Positions 1 to 11,578 of a stretch of DNA of 64,000 nt are shown here, piece after piece. The first letter of the stretch is position 1. The number at the start of each line of letters is the position of its first letter. Source of the stretch: Paramecium tetraurelia (Eukaryota > Ciliophora > Oligohymenophorea > Peniculida > Parameciidae); the NCBI RefSeq assembly GCF_000165425.1, contig NW_001799300.1, forward strand, positions 248,001-312,000, in the 5' to 3' direction. The position numbers were made by a program, and so were the translations under genes. Below the pieces are notes generated by a model. The model had not been told where the DNA came from. It made no database searches and saw only the letters and a list, made by a program, of their open reading frames with translations.

Positions 1-193
1 GTAACAAGACAGATGAATTACTTTTATTATCAAATCTTATACAAGTATATAGCTTTTGGGTTTTAAGTATTAACAGATTATGATTGTGATTTTCATAAAG
101 GATTGCCTTGACGTTATATGTATCGTCAGAGTTTGCGTAATTAATGAGAGAACCAATGGCTTAACTATTTCTTCTGGATGATGATCTAGACAT
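1..193 (-). CDS. Unknown protein, N-terminal part (cut by window edge)
   Basis: An open frame of 64 codons in the ciliate code starts at the ATG at 193 and runs off the left edge without a TGA. It begins MSRSSSRRNSQAIGSLINYA, a serine/arginine-rich start followed by more ordinary sequence. I do not recognise the family. The start lies 48 bp from the TGA of the cyclic-nucleotide-binding gene next door, spacing typical of this genome. Support is the open frame, protein-like composition and position only. Confidence 0.5.
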
Positions 194-240
194 AAAATAA
201 ATTAAAATATGTAATCATTATACATCATATAAAACTATAA

Positions 241-2044
241 TCAAAGTGATTGCCTATCATCAATCTAAGTAAACATATGTGTACTATAACTATCAAATTG
301 CTATTGCGAAGGTCTTGCTGTCACTAATTCCTTTATTTTCAAAGGGGATTATTTTTTATTCTTTAACCCTTTTTTTAGCGTTGTTATATTGAAATTAGAA
401 TAACAGACACCTTTTTTGGAATTGAGTTTGAAGTTTTTGACCAAGTCTCTCTTAACAGTGAGAGGCAGAATATGAAATTATGGTTTAAGATAATTTTCAT
501 GGGGCTTCTTCAAATTTAATTTGTTTTCTAGCATAAATCTTCTTCTCTTGATAAGATCATTGCTCCCATTCCCAAAATCAAATTCTTAAAATTCACAACT
601 TTTTATTAACTTATGAAATGTTTTTTCTCTGTCTATTATTTTAGCTATGCAAAAATTTTATACGCTGGGATTTGAATATTTAGTTAAAAAATGCTGATTC
701 AATTAAATTTCCTTTGATTTTTTGAAACTTTCAACAATATGAATTTTACTCTAATCAATAATTACATCATCTATCTCTGTCAATAATCTTACCTATTCGT
801 TTGTCAAATCTTTATTTGATAAATTCTATGCTCTCCTCTTCTACAACAATAATTACAACAATCTCTATCTATTAGCAGTTTTAGGGCCATAATCTTCCAT
901 TAATTGTAATCTGCATTCTTCTGGAAACTTATGGATGAACTCATTTGCATCAATCACAATTACTGTAGCTAATAAGGATGTCACAACGCAGCTATATTCA
1001 TAGGTTCCATTCTTATTAATAATAATTTCCTCCCCAATCAAATGTCCTGAAGATATTATACATAAAGAAACATTTCGATTATCAATCCTTTTTTGTAAAG
1101 TCAAATCTCCATTTATCACTAAATAAAATGCATCTCCATCGTCATCCTCTGTAGCTAACTAAGTTGCTCTGTCATAAGTAATGGTTTAGCAACTGTATAT
1201 CATACTCTCTAATCTCTAAGATGAGTATTCATTATTCACATCTAAATCATTTAATTATTTACTTACTTTTGAATATTTTGAACATTAATTGTTACTTCTC
1301 TTTCTTTGTTTTTTCAAACGTCATCTAATATGTAAAGAAATCATCTTTCTTTAAAACTATCACAAATAATTCATGACTATAAGATGCTACTGTTAGTGAC
1401 CTAGGAATATTTTTCAACCAAAGCTTTCTCTCCAAATCCTGTACCTACACCTAACAACCTTATCGATTCTCCAAATTATTATTCTAATTATTATTTCTCC
1501 TCCTTAGATATCGTTGTCTCCTTATGAATATTATGATGTCTTATAATTTTATTTGTAAATTTCTTAGCATTTAGAATTTATGCCATTTTTAGTTATGGTT
1601 ATTGAACCTGTTCTGAATTCTATCTCTACAAAATCATCAACTAATCCATCTTTTTCTGTCTCATTAACATAACTTCTCCATATTATATGATATAAAGTTT
1701 ATCATTTGATGTATCATTCTCTTGGAACAACACTTCTCCTCCTTTAAAATATTCCATCCTCAATCGAGAGCACAACTACAAAATAAAAAACACAAAACTA
1801 CTTCCAAAATATCATTCCTTTGCGTTCCTTTCTGCAATTTCTCTGAAACGAATTATTTAAAGTATGGCAGTTCTTCCATCCTTTATAAAATGTAGTGTAA
1901 TTCTTCTCTAGTATGATTTTCCTTATTCATTGTAAGAAACATTTTCGTTGCCTCGTGTAACTAAGGATTATCACAAGTCTCATCAAGTGGTTTTAAGTAT
2001 ATTTAATTCATTAATATTTATTTATCAAAGTCTTTTAAAGACAT
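241..2044 (-). CDS. Cyclic-nucleotide-binding domain protein, one apparent frameshift
   Basis: Probably a cNMP-sensing regulatory protein of about 583 residues. It has two CNB-like modules. The first starts at FKGGEVLFQENDTSNDKLYI, has a long Q-rich insertion, then the phosphate-binding-cassette-like GTGFGEKALVE followed by IPRSLTVASYS. The second contains DGDAFYLVINGDLTLQKR and SGHLIGEEIIINKNG. The basic C-terminal third is unrecognised. Two introns are seen: 26 nt at 1776-1801 and 25 nt at 1242-1266. The cassette and the IPRSLTV stretch lie in different frames. Removing one base from the five-base run at about 1410-1414 joins them, and the total exon length is also one base over a multiple of three. 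There is no kinase or channel domain, so it is a PKA-R-like or stand-alone CNB protein. The target is unknown. Confidence 0.75.
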
Positions 2045-2094
2045 AAAAATAATAGTTCAGTATATTATCTTGTCAAATACATGAAATAACTCAT

Positions 2095-3251
2095 TCATTT
2101 ATAACAGACCATAGGAGCTATATCTGCCCAACTGCTCAAATACAATTTGTTTTGCATTATTAATGCATTTGAAATTCCTCTTATGTATTAATTTGATTAA
2201 TAAATTATTGTTGTTTGGTTAGTCTATAAGGAATACTCACCTACGCTACTCCATGTTGAATAGGTTGATTGTCTACTTAAATCATTACCTTTTAAGTGTA
2301 AGTTTAAAAGTATTGTTTAATAACCTTTTGGATTCATTGCAAAAATCAACTTATTGTTAATTTCATCATAATTAATGTTATCTATTTGATGAGGTAATTT
2401 TATTGTATGTTCTTTTTTTAAGCCTTCTTCCTCTAATTTAAATTAATAAATGGTTTTTCTTAGATTATCGCCCACCCAAACAGTCTTATCCTAATCCCAT
2501 GTTATACCTCCTGCCCAACTAAATTATTACGAGGATATAACATGACAATTTGGGATAACTTGAATGTGTTTCAAATCAAATGTACAATCTAATATATTTG
2601 TATATTGGAATTTAAGAGTTATTACTCCTAAATTTTTTATTTTCATTCCAAATCCCCATTAATTACGACTAACAAATAAAATATAGATTACCCTTCAATT
2701 GGATCAGTGTATGGCATTAATTTGGTGATCAAGAATCTATCCGGAGATACTACAATCAAATCTTTTAGAGTTCCTGTATATTGCTAACCCATAATAAATG
2801 AATGCTGATATTCAAGATGTAGATCATCAATTATTCGAAATACTTCAACTCTTTCTCCACCATAAATATAAGCATGATTAACTGCAAAAATATAATAAAT
2901 TTAATTATTTTTCCATAGATGCAATCCATGAGGATAAAATGCAACATTTGATGGAAATCCTTCAATATGCATTTAGATTGGTGTTGATTGTTGATGAGCA
3001 TTTTACACAATATAAAAGGATGCTTATTTTAATTCAGGAGTGCCTTTAGCAAAGATTTCAGCCAAATTACCAGATGCAAAAATGAGATGATTTCCATATT
3101 GGAGAATATCTTCTGCGCCTGGAATGTCTAAATTTAGATATTCACATCCAGAATAGTTTTCAATTTTTGTTACTCCTTTTACGAAATCTAAATCTACAAC
3201 GAAGTGAAAAATAGATCCTAGAATTAATGCAAAAAGTAAATGAGTCTTCAT
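2095..3251 (-). CDS. Paraoxonase/arylesterase-like six-bladed propeller
   Basis: A secreted or ER-lumen esterase/lactonase of the PON family, 377 residues (PON1 is about 355). MKTHLLFALILGSIFHF looks like a signal peptide. PON landmarks appear in order: GAEDILQYGNHLIFASG, FYPHGLHLW (the active-site-like histidine), KDLIVVSPDRF, WAGGITWDQDKTVWVGDN, QIDNINYDEINNKLIFAMNP and a closing SSWADIAPMVCYK. Compared with PON1, the E-D, H and D-N calcium/active-site pairs are kept. The asparagines of the NDIVAVGP-like and FANG-like motifs are replaced by lysine and glycine, so calcium binding and activity may differ. One 23-nt intron interrupts the codon after DPIEG. The exons sum to an exact multiple of three. 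Substrate unknown. Confidence 0.8.
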
Positions 3252-3302
3252 TTAAAAATAAAAATTAATTTTAATAAAATAATGAACAATAGAACATATA
3301 AT

Positions 3303-4391
3303 TCATTGTAAACTCTTTAATTGATTCATTAAATCTTCTAGATTGGTACTTTCTTTTGTTGTGTCAGTAGACTATTATTATGATTATTATGATTATTATT
3401 AATTCAATAATTATTATTAAATTTATGCTTCATTAATTGGAGTATCATCAGCCACAACTTCAATACCCCATTCATTTTCAACATGAACAATATCCTATTT
3501 CTATTCTGATTATTCTTTTCTCTTTTATAATTTATTCAATCTAAGTTTTTCAGAATTCAGCTGTTATCTTTTCAAGCAATTATGATCCTTACATTCAGGG
3601 TTAGGCATAATAGCATAATTCTAGAAAAAGTCAGCCAAAGCATTATATCCAAGGAGAAATGTAGTTTAACCAAAACCTAATAAATATTTGAGTGTATTCT
3701 AAGCTAGAAATCCAGCAGTTATCCCCATGGTAGTTGGCAAAGAGGCTGCACATACACCCTCTCTTTTAATTTACTATTCAGTATTTTCAACTACAGCCAC
3801 AGGTACAGCACATGCAAAACATGCTGTTTCACCTGGAATCATCAATTAAATATGTGCAGACATTGCATCTTCAGATACACCACTCTCCATCCAAACTTAA
3901 TCAAGTTCATTACATGCACTATTAATTGTCATACGTGCAGCATAATTATCAACGCAACTTAAAACTAGATTAACAGGTCCTCCTTTGAGAGCACCGTTTT
4001 GCAATCTCTCCAATAATTAGTTAAAACCTGTTCCTGATGTGATATTTTCATTGTATGCTTCAATCACAACATCTGGATTAATATTCAATAATGTTTATTT
4101 TGCTGCCTCAACCTTTGATAATCCTACTTATTGTGGAGTGAAAAATAACCTAAATATTAGAACTATTGATTACCTATTCATATTTGCTAATTCAACCTTA
4201 TCATAATCATACATAATCAATTTACCAATTCCACAACGTGTTAACATTTCGCATAAAACTGATCCTACTCCACCAACACCAACTACTAATACTGTGAACT
4301 CCTTTATCTATTGATAATTCTGAACAATTCCCATTCTCTTTAATGCCATCAATCTGCTGTAAGGATTGTCATTCCTTACTTCTTCACTCAT
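3303..4391 (-). CDS. UBA5: UBA5, E1 enzyme for UFM1
   Basis: Activates the ubiquitin-like protein UFM1 by adenylation and thioester formation. 354 residues in two exons with one 24-nt intron after NMNR. Visible: nucleotide-binding [40 protein letters not shown], the zinc pairs CFACAVP and [10 protein letters not shown], and the catalytic cysteine in [14 protein letters not shown], which matches the human motif almost exactly. The C-terminus holds glutamine runs written mostly in TAA/TAG. No UFC1-binding end is obvious to me. The start [14 protein letters not shown] gives the expected N-terminus. Only 30 bp separate this ATG from that of the divergent UPF0193 gene, implying a shared promoter. 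Confidence 0.95.
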
Positions 4392-4421
4392 TTATCTTTC
4401 TTGCATTTTTTAATAATATAA

Positions 4422-5210
4422 ATGAATAATTAATTTTTACCTCATGATGATGATCCTTAACTCAAAGAAGAAAGGAAGAAATTGTACAAAATTTTTGGAA
4501 AGGAAACTTCTTTAGGCAAGGAACTTTTTGGATTATACAATGCTCATGAAAAAACAAAAATCAATTATCCCAAGCCTAAATAAAAAACCTAAGAGTAGTT
4601 GGATTCTGAAAAAATCAAAACTTAGAAGACTTGTCCACAAAAAACTATTATTGAATATCCAAAGGAAGAACCTAAACAAAGATAATAATATTATCCCATT
4701 GATTTTGTTTAAAAAAGAAAACCAGAAGCAGAAATCAGAAAAGAAATTGAAAAATACTATGAAGGTAGAAAGTTTTTTAGGCCTGCTGTCTAGGGATAAG
4801 ACAGAAAAAAATTGATTGAATAATTATAGAGAGTATTTAAATATAAAAGAGGAGCATTGCCTAAGGGTGCAGAACTACCTGAAATCAATATTAAGAATGA
4901 TGATGCTTTCTTAAAAGATTCTGAAACAACATCAAATGCCATAAAGAAAATGCATAAAAAAGACTTATATTTTACAGGACTTAAATCTGACAATTAATCT
5001 GATGCAACTACTTTATAAGGAGATCCTTAAATTGAATTAGAAGTCCTTTTTTCGTCGATTATGAAAGAAATAGAAGAAAGACAGGAATTTCTTTAAGAAA
5101 TTGAACATCTTAATGAACCAAAATTGAAATAAAGAATCAAAGATGAAATTATTGAAAGAGTTGCTGAATTATAAAAGGTTCAAGATTTAAGAAGACACTA
5201 TTGTAATTGA
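4422..5210 (+). CDS. UPF0193 (EVG1/C22orf23-like) protein
   Basis: A 262-residue single-exon protein matching the uncharacterised UPF0193 family, which is found mainly in ciliated eukaryotes. Recognisable are KLYKIFGKETSLGKELFGLY near the start, the core KYYEGRKFFRPAVQGQDRKK, and a C-terminal charged coil containing MKEIEERQEFLQEIEHLNEP. The start MNNQFLPHDDDPQLKEE gives one uninterrupted frame to TGA. A second frame in the first 400 bases is also open but has no family features, so I treat it as a shadow. No catalytic motif is visible. A ciliary role is an inference from the family's distribution. Confidence 0.75.
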
Positions 5211-5379
5211 TTAGTTATTATAAATATATATCATTAAACTGTATTCCAGTTTCAATTCATTAAGTAATAAAATAATCAAGAATTATATACTATAATGAAA
5301 ATTACCATATATGATATTTCTGTTATAAAAGCTTGAAATAATAGAGAAAAATGGTTGTTATAATATTATATATTATGAA

Positions 5380-8239
5380 TCAAGAATTTTGAGATATTTA
5401 TAAAATCTTACTTACTTCGGCCAAGTCAAAAGGTAAACTTATATACTGATCTATTCCATTACGATAGTACTCAATTTTCGAATAATATTCAACAAGACCC
5501 GTAGTTCCTATTATATATCCCTTCTATGTCATTTTCTCTTTTATATACCTACTTAGCCATAAGCCTCCTCTTTTTGGTAAATCAACATTAATAAAATACA
5601 AAACAAACCCAATATTACCACATTTACACTTTTTTTTTGTTTCTAATAATTTGATTACTTCCTCAGTACTAAAAGCTCGTGAAGAATTGACTTTGAATCT
5701 GGATAAAATCATTTCCAGTATTTATATATTCTGAAATTCACAATCTGCAATCAACACCCTGGAACAACATCTCCCTGTAGTTGAAAACTTAATGATCTCT
5801 CCCTGCATTTTTGCTGCTACAGAAACTGGTATTTGTATAGGAGAAAGAGTGTCAGTGCCAAAATCCAAGAAAAGATTGGATGATGTAGGCTATTATTTTA
5901 ATTCAGTTAATTAGGGTTGACTCAAAAAGGTTTACTCTCTTTCTCTAGCATCATTTAACAGAGTGTTTACATTTCCTCCACTATTATTTCCGTTTCCACT
6001 GTTGCCAAGACTATTATTAATAGTAGCCTCTGGGAAATGGGGTAATTGATATTTGGTTTATGAAGGCGTGGTCTAATAATTAACTCTTTTCTAATGTTTG
6101 GTTTCTTCATCCTAATAAAAGATGTTGGATATCTGTTCAAAGGAATGAGAATCTTTCTATTTAGAATTAGGAATGTTAACCGAATCAGCCTTCACCTTAG
6201 ATATTTGGGAAACATAGTTACTCTAGTATTCTGAGTACTTTTAACTAAATTATTTCGAAATTCTAGATTGAGAAAAATGAAGAGAGTGATCCATTGAAAC
6301 CTTATTAGATTCTTCCCTGAATAAAGTTTAGGTTTTCTCATTTTATTTGGATGTGTCTTGCTATGCCAATAATTGACTTAATGAAGTCTCTTGATAGTGA
6401 TATTATCCAATCAATCGTATTGCTTTCATCTCCTCATTATTAACATTGAATGATTATAATGTAAATTTGAATGCTGTTCCATATGGTTCCACTTATGCAA
6501 TTTCCAATCCTTTTTTCAGTGACCCTGATAAATATTAAGCAAGTATGTGGCAGATACTGAATTCTGAAAACTATAGATTTGGTTTCTTTAAGTTTAATCT
6601 TATTATTCTTAAATCTTTTTCATCTATGTTTATGGGAGTATGCATTATAACTTGATAATTCTTAGTGGAGAACATCTTCCAAGATATTGTGATACTTTCA
6701 TCTTTACTTTGTTTGATACAAAATTTGATCAATGGTAACATCAATTGTTTTAACTAAAATATTGAAAATTTTACATTACTCTTTCTGCATCTGTTTCTAT
6801 GATATTGTCAGTTTATTCATGTTCTAATTTGATATCAATCCCTTTAGCTTTAGAGGAATCTTGCACCATAATCATTAGATCTTCACAAATAGATTGGATA
6901 TCCACCGTCCCTATTTTCAATAGCAGTTTTTTTTAATTATGAAGGTTGAAATCTCTCATATTTGCCAATTACAAATATACGATTACACTTGAAACTCTAA
7001 TTGGATACATATACTTCTCTAGTATATAATCACTTATCTAAGGATCTGATTCAGCCAACACTGAGATTGTCATTATAGAATTCAAACTTGGAGTTATGTA
7101 AGTGGTGAATTAAGAGAATGCTTGAAATGAAGGTTGATACACTACTTCCCTCTATTCAATTTAAATAAATACAAATGTTTTCTTATTCTTGCCTACCAAA
7201 AATATCTTGATCATCCAGTCATTCATCCATGTTGCATCCACTTTATTTATAATAAACATATTATTCTTATAAAGTTCATAATCTCCAACTAATTTATTTA
7301 CTAAATCTTTTAATGTAAACCTACTCTGATTAATTGTTCCACTGCTTGCAATCAAATCTTAAAAGTCTCTATTGCCCTACACTATCGCTAAATTCAAAAT
7401 TGAAGCCACACTCTCATTATCCATTGAATTACTAAATGAGTTTCTAGAAAAATCAGCTACATTAAATGTTTGGATTATAACATTGTCTGAATCGTCTAGA
7501 ACAATAAATTGCTGTCCCTTAATCCAAGCACTTATTACTAATAGATTAATTTATTTACTATTCATCTAATAATACAGAGTCCATCGATTTCGATAGTTCT
7601 TTCAAAGGTGAAAACCCTCCATAAACAGGACTTTTACAGTTAGAAACATTTAAATCATCTGATTTATAAGCATCAAATTCTTTCTAAGGCAAAGCTGATA
7701 TGCAAATATCAAAATCCTTTTATATCTTTTCAGTACTCTTTTCAATTTTTTAGTGAGAATTATTACTATAGCGAAATGAGAAGATTATTGATAAACAAGT
7801 TAATCCTATTCCAACATTGATAAAATAATTGGAAAATTGTTATTCAAAAAACACATTTCCTATAGCGTATAAAGATGGCAAATTGGCTAATTTGGAATTA
7901 CCTACCAATTATTCTTAAAATAATGTGTGAATTAAGTGTAAGTTTATGATGACTGATAAAATTTACGGTTTACAAAAATAATTCAAAGTTAGTTATGCTA
8001 AAATTCTTATTAAGCAAAGAATTGTTAAAGGATAACCCGGCTTCTTTTATTCTTTCAGATAAAATAAAATGCGAGCACATAATGCCATTATAATTATATC
8101 TATAATTTTTATGATGAGTGATATTTTATATTGAAATGCTATGATAATTTTTTCATCTATAAATACCTTCATATTGCAACAGTATCATACAGACCTCATA
8201 GTTTATTAACAATATTATCTAGATCACTTGTTCTGACAT
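5380..8239 (-). CDS. Membrane-anchored histidine-kinase-like protein, probably inactive
   Basis: A 925-residue hybrid sensor-kinase-like protein with three introns (28, 28, 26 nt). Order: hydrophobic N-terminal segments (roughly residues 20-150), a PAS-like region (AWIKGQQFIVLDDSDNVIIQ), a DHp-like helix pair, an HATPase_c-like domain (DAERLKQLMLPLIKFCIKQS ... EPYGTAFKFTL), a long Ser/Asn/Gln linker, and a C-terminal receiver-like domain (FVLYFINVDLPKRGGLWLSR). Key residues look missing. The H-box position reads FTTYITPSLN with no histidine, the N-box lacks its asparagine, I see no clear G-box, and the receiver has Asn where the phospho-acceptor Asp should be. It looks like a phosphorelay scaffold that has lost chemistry rather than a working kinase. 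Exon lengths sum to a multiple of three. Confidence 0.7.
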
Positions 8240-9012
8240 TTTTTATTATCAATTTTAACAATTTTGATTTGGTAAAATATATTATTATCGGTTTTCATTA
8301 ATATTTAAATACTTTTCATTGGCTAATTTGTTATGATATAAGAGAGAGAAGAACATTTAATTGTATTTTTAAGTTAATATATTGTTACCAATATAATAAA
8401 GGATTTAATATAAATACCTTTCATTAAAGATTACCTATAGTTAAATAACTCATACAAGAACTAAATTAATAAATATGTATGATGTCTCCAAATTTTTTAA
8501 GAGAAACCTTAATCAATTCAAGGAAGCATCTAAAATCATTAAAATTCGTGGAATATTAGTTTTATTGTCTATACTTGAAAGCTTAAGTTGTCTATCAAAA
8601 TCTATCAAGAGTTATACTGAAATTACATTACCCTGACTTTTAGGTTCTATTTTGAAAGATTTAGATCTATCTCTGAAATTTATGTCAGTAGCTAAACATC
8701 ATATCCAATAATAAAAAATTCAAATTCATGATTTATAAAACTTGGAGGTTACTATTATGATTGAACTTGTTGTAAGAGGACTTTATAGTAATTAACTACA
8801 AATCTTCTGCATCATCTATTGTTTAATCATTTATATTAATGGGAAATCTTTAACTTATTATTTGTGCAATAAAATTTAGTTTCATTTTTTAAAGAGATTG
8901 AGCTTATTTGGATAATAATACTCTTATATTTTGGAAATAAAATAATAAGTATAATTATAATCATTATCAACATTTATAGTGAAAATAATGTAAAATTGTC
9001 ATTATAATGATT
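8240..9012. other. Intergenic, one short open frame
   Basis: AT-rich stretch between the starts of one gene and the end of the next. A plus-strand frame from the ATG near 8474 gives 53 codons (MYDVSKFFKRNLNQFKEASK...) to a TGA at about 8634. The same frame then stays open past 9012, but from there it is antisense to the TTLL gene. I see no family match, so I do not call it a gene. Confidence 0.4.
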
Positions 9013-10891
9013 TCATTGCAGCTTAAATTAATGTAATTTTTTATTTTGAGAAAAAGATCTTTTTTGGGGACTTGCCATATCTAATTCAAATAATTTAGGT
9101 TATAGACATGACTTTTTTTGCTATTATTAGTATGTTGGAATAACTTGTTATTATTGTTGTAACTATAAATTTTTCATACTTTGATGATGTTTTGGGAGTT
9201 GTGGATAGGATACTTATCTGGTTTATTCTTTTGTATTTTTTCTTGAACTTGATTACGTCTTACTTTTAGTTTCTGTATTTCTATCAGATTCAGTTAACTT
9301 ATCAATTTTGCTCTATTTTTTATTAATTTTAGGTAACATTTAAGGAGTATTTATTTTCTTAACTGGGATGGCCGGGGGTTTACTTATCTAAGTTAAGGGA
9401 GTTTCAGATTGCTCCTTCTTTTAATTTCTTTTAATATCTATTAAATTATATACTATAAATACTTGCTCCAGTCCAATTATCTTATAATTAAGAAGCAAAT
9501 TCAATGAATTTATTATATTCATGAGCATCTTCTAATGGGAATATTTTGACATAATCTCCTAAATTATTATTTTCATGTTTGTCTCGTTATTCAGAACTTT
9601 ATTAAATAAGAAGTTATTTTTATTCTTGTGTTAATTTTTATTTCTTGCCTGTTAGAACTCTTTATTACAATTATTCTTTCCTTGATGCTATTATTTCTTC
9701 TTTAGCTTTAAGACTTAAATTCATCAATTTTAAAGTATCCCTAATGAGATTCTTCTTAATTAACGAATCTAATGGTGTATCTGTAGTAAAGCTAGGCGTA
9801 TGATTGACTTCTAATAAAAAGGGTTTTAATTTATCATTAATGAAGATATCAAATCCAAGAATTTCAAAGCACATATTATTTGCATAATTGTCAGGTTAGC
9901 ATGATTTGTAGTGATGACTAAGAATTGGTTAAACGGTGCAGAATGTTTTTATAAATAAATTATACATATCCTACCACAATTGTTGGATGTTATGTCCTTC
10001 CTCCTATAATTTACCAAACACTGATTTAATTGACCTCTTGTGACCAACATCCATCTTAGTAGCATCATTATTGAAAACAAAGTTAGGATTTTCTTTATTT
10101 ATAGCATAATTTGTTAAGTGCATGCAAACATCCTCCAAATTATTTGCAGTTGGAGTAACGTATGGCTCAGTTGCAAATCTAACTAATCCATCCTAATATA
10201 CGTAAATTCTCATAGGATCTGTTCCAGCCAATAATACATAGACTCTTAAATCAAATTTCAAACCATCTATCAAAAATGGTCTATGCATATATCTTTATGC
10301 CACATAGTGATCAGTTGGATTTATATCATTTATATTTCTGGTCAGGAATATTCCCCTTCCTTAACAACTTGCTTCTGGTTTTACTATGAATGTTCTTACT
10401 TTTCCTTTGACGAATTAATTTTTAAAATCCCCATATTCAGCTGGTAATAACCATGTTTACGGAAAAAATTTAAAATCATTTGGGAATTGTTTTCTCATCT
10501 TCATCAAATTTCTTCCAAGATGATTTTTGCGAGCAAGTGAATACATTCCTGGAAAATGGTTTATCTTTTGATGAGCTTTTCAAATATTGTTTAACAAACT
10601 TACGTTACATTTTACCTAAGGTTTCTGGTTAAACTGCTGCATCTGTCCAAAACATATCCCAATTAACACCATCTGGTTCATATTTACAATATCCATTTGA
10701 ATAGCTTTTTCCCTACAAACTTGACTACATCATATTTTGTATCTCTATTAAAATTCAAAATTACCTGACACATTCATAATCAGTTTGATCTTTTTTCTTT
10801 TATCGTCAGTTTCATTATCACTATTATCCTTGAATGACCCATTAAATAACGGTTCTTCTTCTTTGGATTTTTTCGATTGCTTTTATTACAT
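9013..10891 (-). CDS. Tubulin tyrosine ligase-like (TTLL) polyglutamylase
   Basis: Adds glutamates to tubulin tails in cilia or cortical microtubules. About 600 residues. Motifs in order: KRKKIKLIMNVS, TKYDVVKFVGKKLF, EPDGVNWDMFWTD, QKINHFPGMYSLARK, FIVKPEASCQGRGIFLTR (ATP-grasp lysine), RPFLIDGLKFDLRVYVLL, MHLTNYAINKENPNF and CFEILGFDIFINDKLKPFLL followed by EVNHTPSF. These resemble the TTLL6/13 group. The C-terminus is basic and Q/S-rich. Introns: 20 or 22 nt near the start, then 28 and 25 nt. To keep both TKYDVVKFVGKKLFKW and YEPDGVNWD, one extra base must be dropped near 10681-10686. With the 20-nt intron the frame holds but loses the conserved TKYDVV block. Confidence 0.85.
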
Positions 10892-11578
10892 TTATTTTAT
10901 ATATTATATATGTATGCATGAGAGAATAATAATCACATTGAGGCATAAATGGTTAGGTTCATATTTCAATTACATATAACATCTCATTTTCCATTTAAAC
11001 TATTATTTAGCCATTTGCTAACATTAATAATTAATGAAATATTAATGGAACTTAATATTCTTTTAAGGTTTCTGTTAATTGAATTTAGTCTCTATTAAAA
11101 TGAAATATCTATAAGAATCTTTTATGATAAACCAAAAACAATTTCCATTAACGACATAACCACATTATTATAAGATTATCTGTTATTGAATAGCAAAATA
11201 TTGATAGCTTATATGATGCAATCAGAAATAATTTTGGTTAATTCACACTCAAATTTTGATATAGATTAGAATAATACAATAATTCTGACCATTATTATAG
11301 ATGAATTTTGTTTGATGCTTTGTATGTTCCCAATAGATGTTTATAAAGTATATGCATATATTGAAAAGGATTACCTTATTCTGAAGTTAAATTGTTAAGA
11401 GATCTACCAAGTATATTATAATTAACTATCTCTAATTGCTCATCATAATTTCAATTAGAGACTCATTTAATTCATTAATGCATGCATTCTTTAATTCATA
11501 GTTTTAGATGCAATAATTCTTATAAACATTATGAATAATTAATAGCACTTTTTTAGATTATTTTATATTAATTAATTT
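10892..11578. other. Intergenic, divergent promoter region
   Basis: About 690 bp of AT-rich DNA between the divergent starts of the TTLL and DEAD-box genes. Only short open frames with no recognisable protein. It holds a perfect 10-bp inverted repeat listed separately. Presumably it carries the promoters of both genes, but I can name no element. Confidence 0.5.
11429..11461. repeat. 10-bp perfect inverted repeat, 13-nt loop
   Basis: TCTCTAATTG at 11429-11438 pairs exactly with CAATTAGAGA at 11452-11461. It sits about 120 bp upstream of the DEAD-box start. It could be a protein site or chance in AT-rich DNA. Confidence 0.5.

Noticed and set aside
241-2044. Reading the CNB loop as VNETEKDGLVDDFVEIEF in another frame
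   Set aside because: It would need two more frameshifts. The frame from the start codon runs unbroken through this loop, with one single-base problem only further on.
7340-7590. Apparent frameshift in the histidine-kinase-like gene
   Set aside because: A 28-nt intron ending AATAAG restores the frame exactly, so no lesion is needed.
8637-9521. A 295-codon plus-strand open frame in the ciliate code
   Set aside because: Its second half is exactly antisense to the basic C-terminus of the TTLL gene, whose frame has real splice structure. The first half has no match and an in-frame TGA separates it from an ATG.
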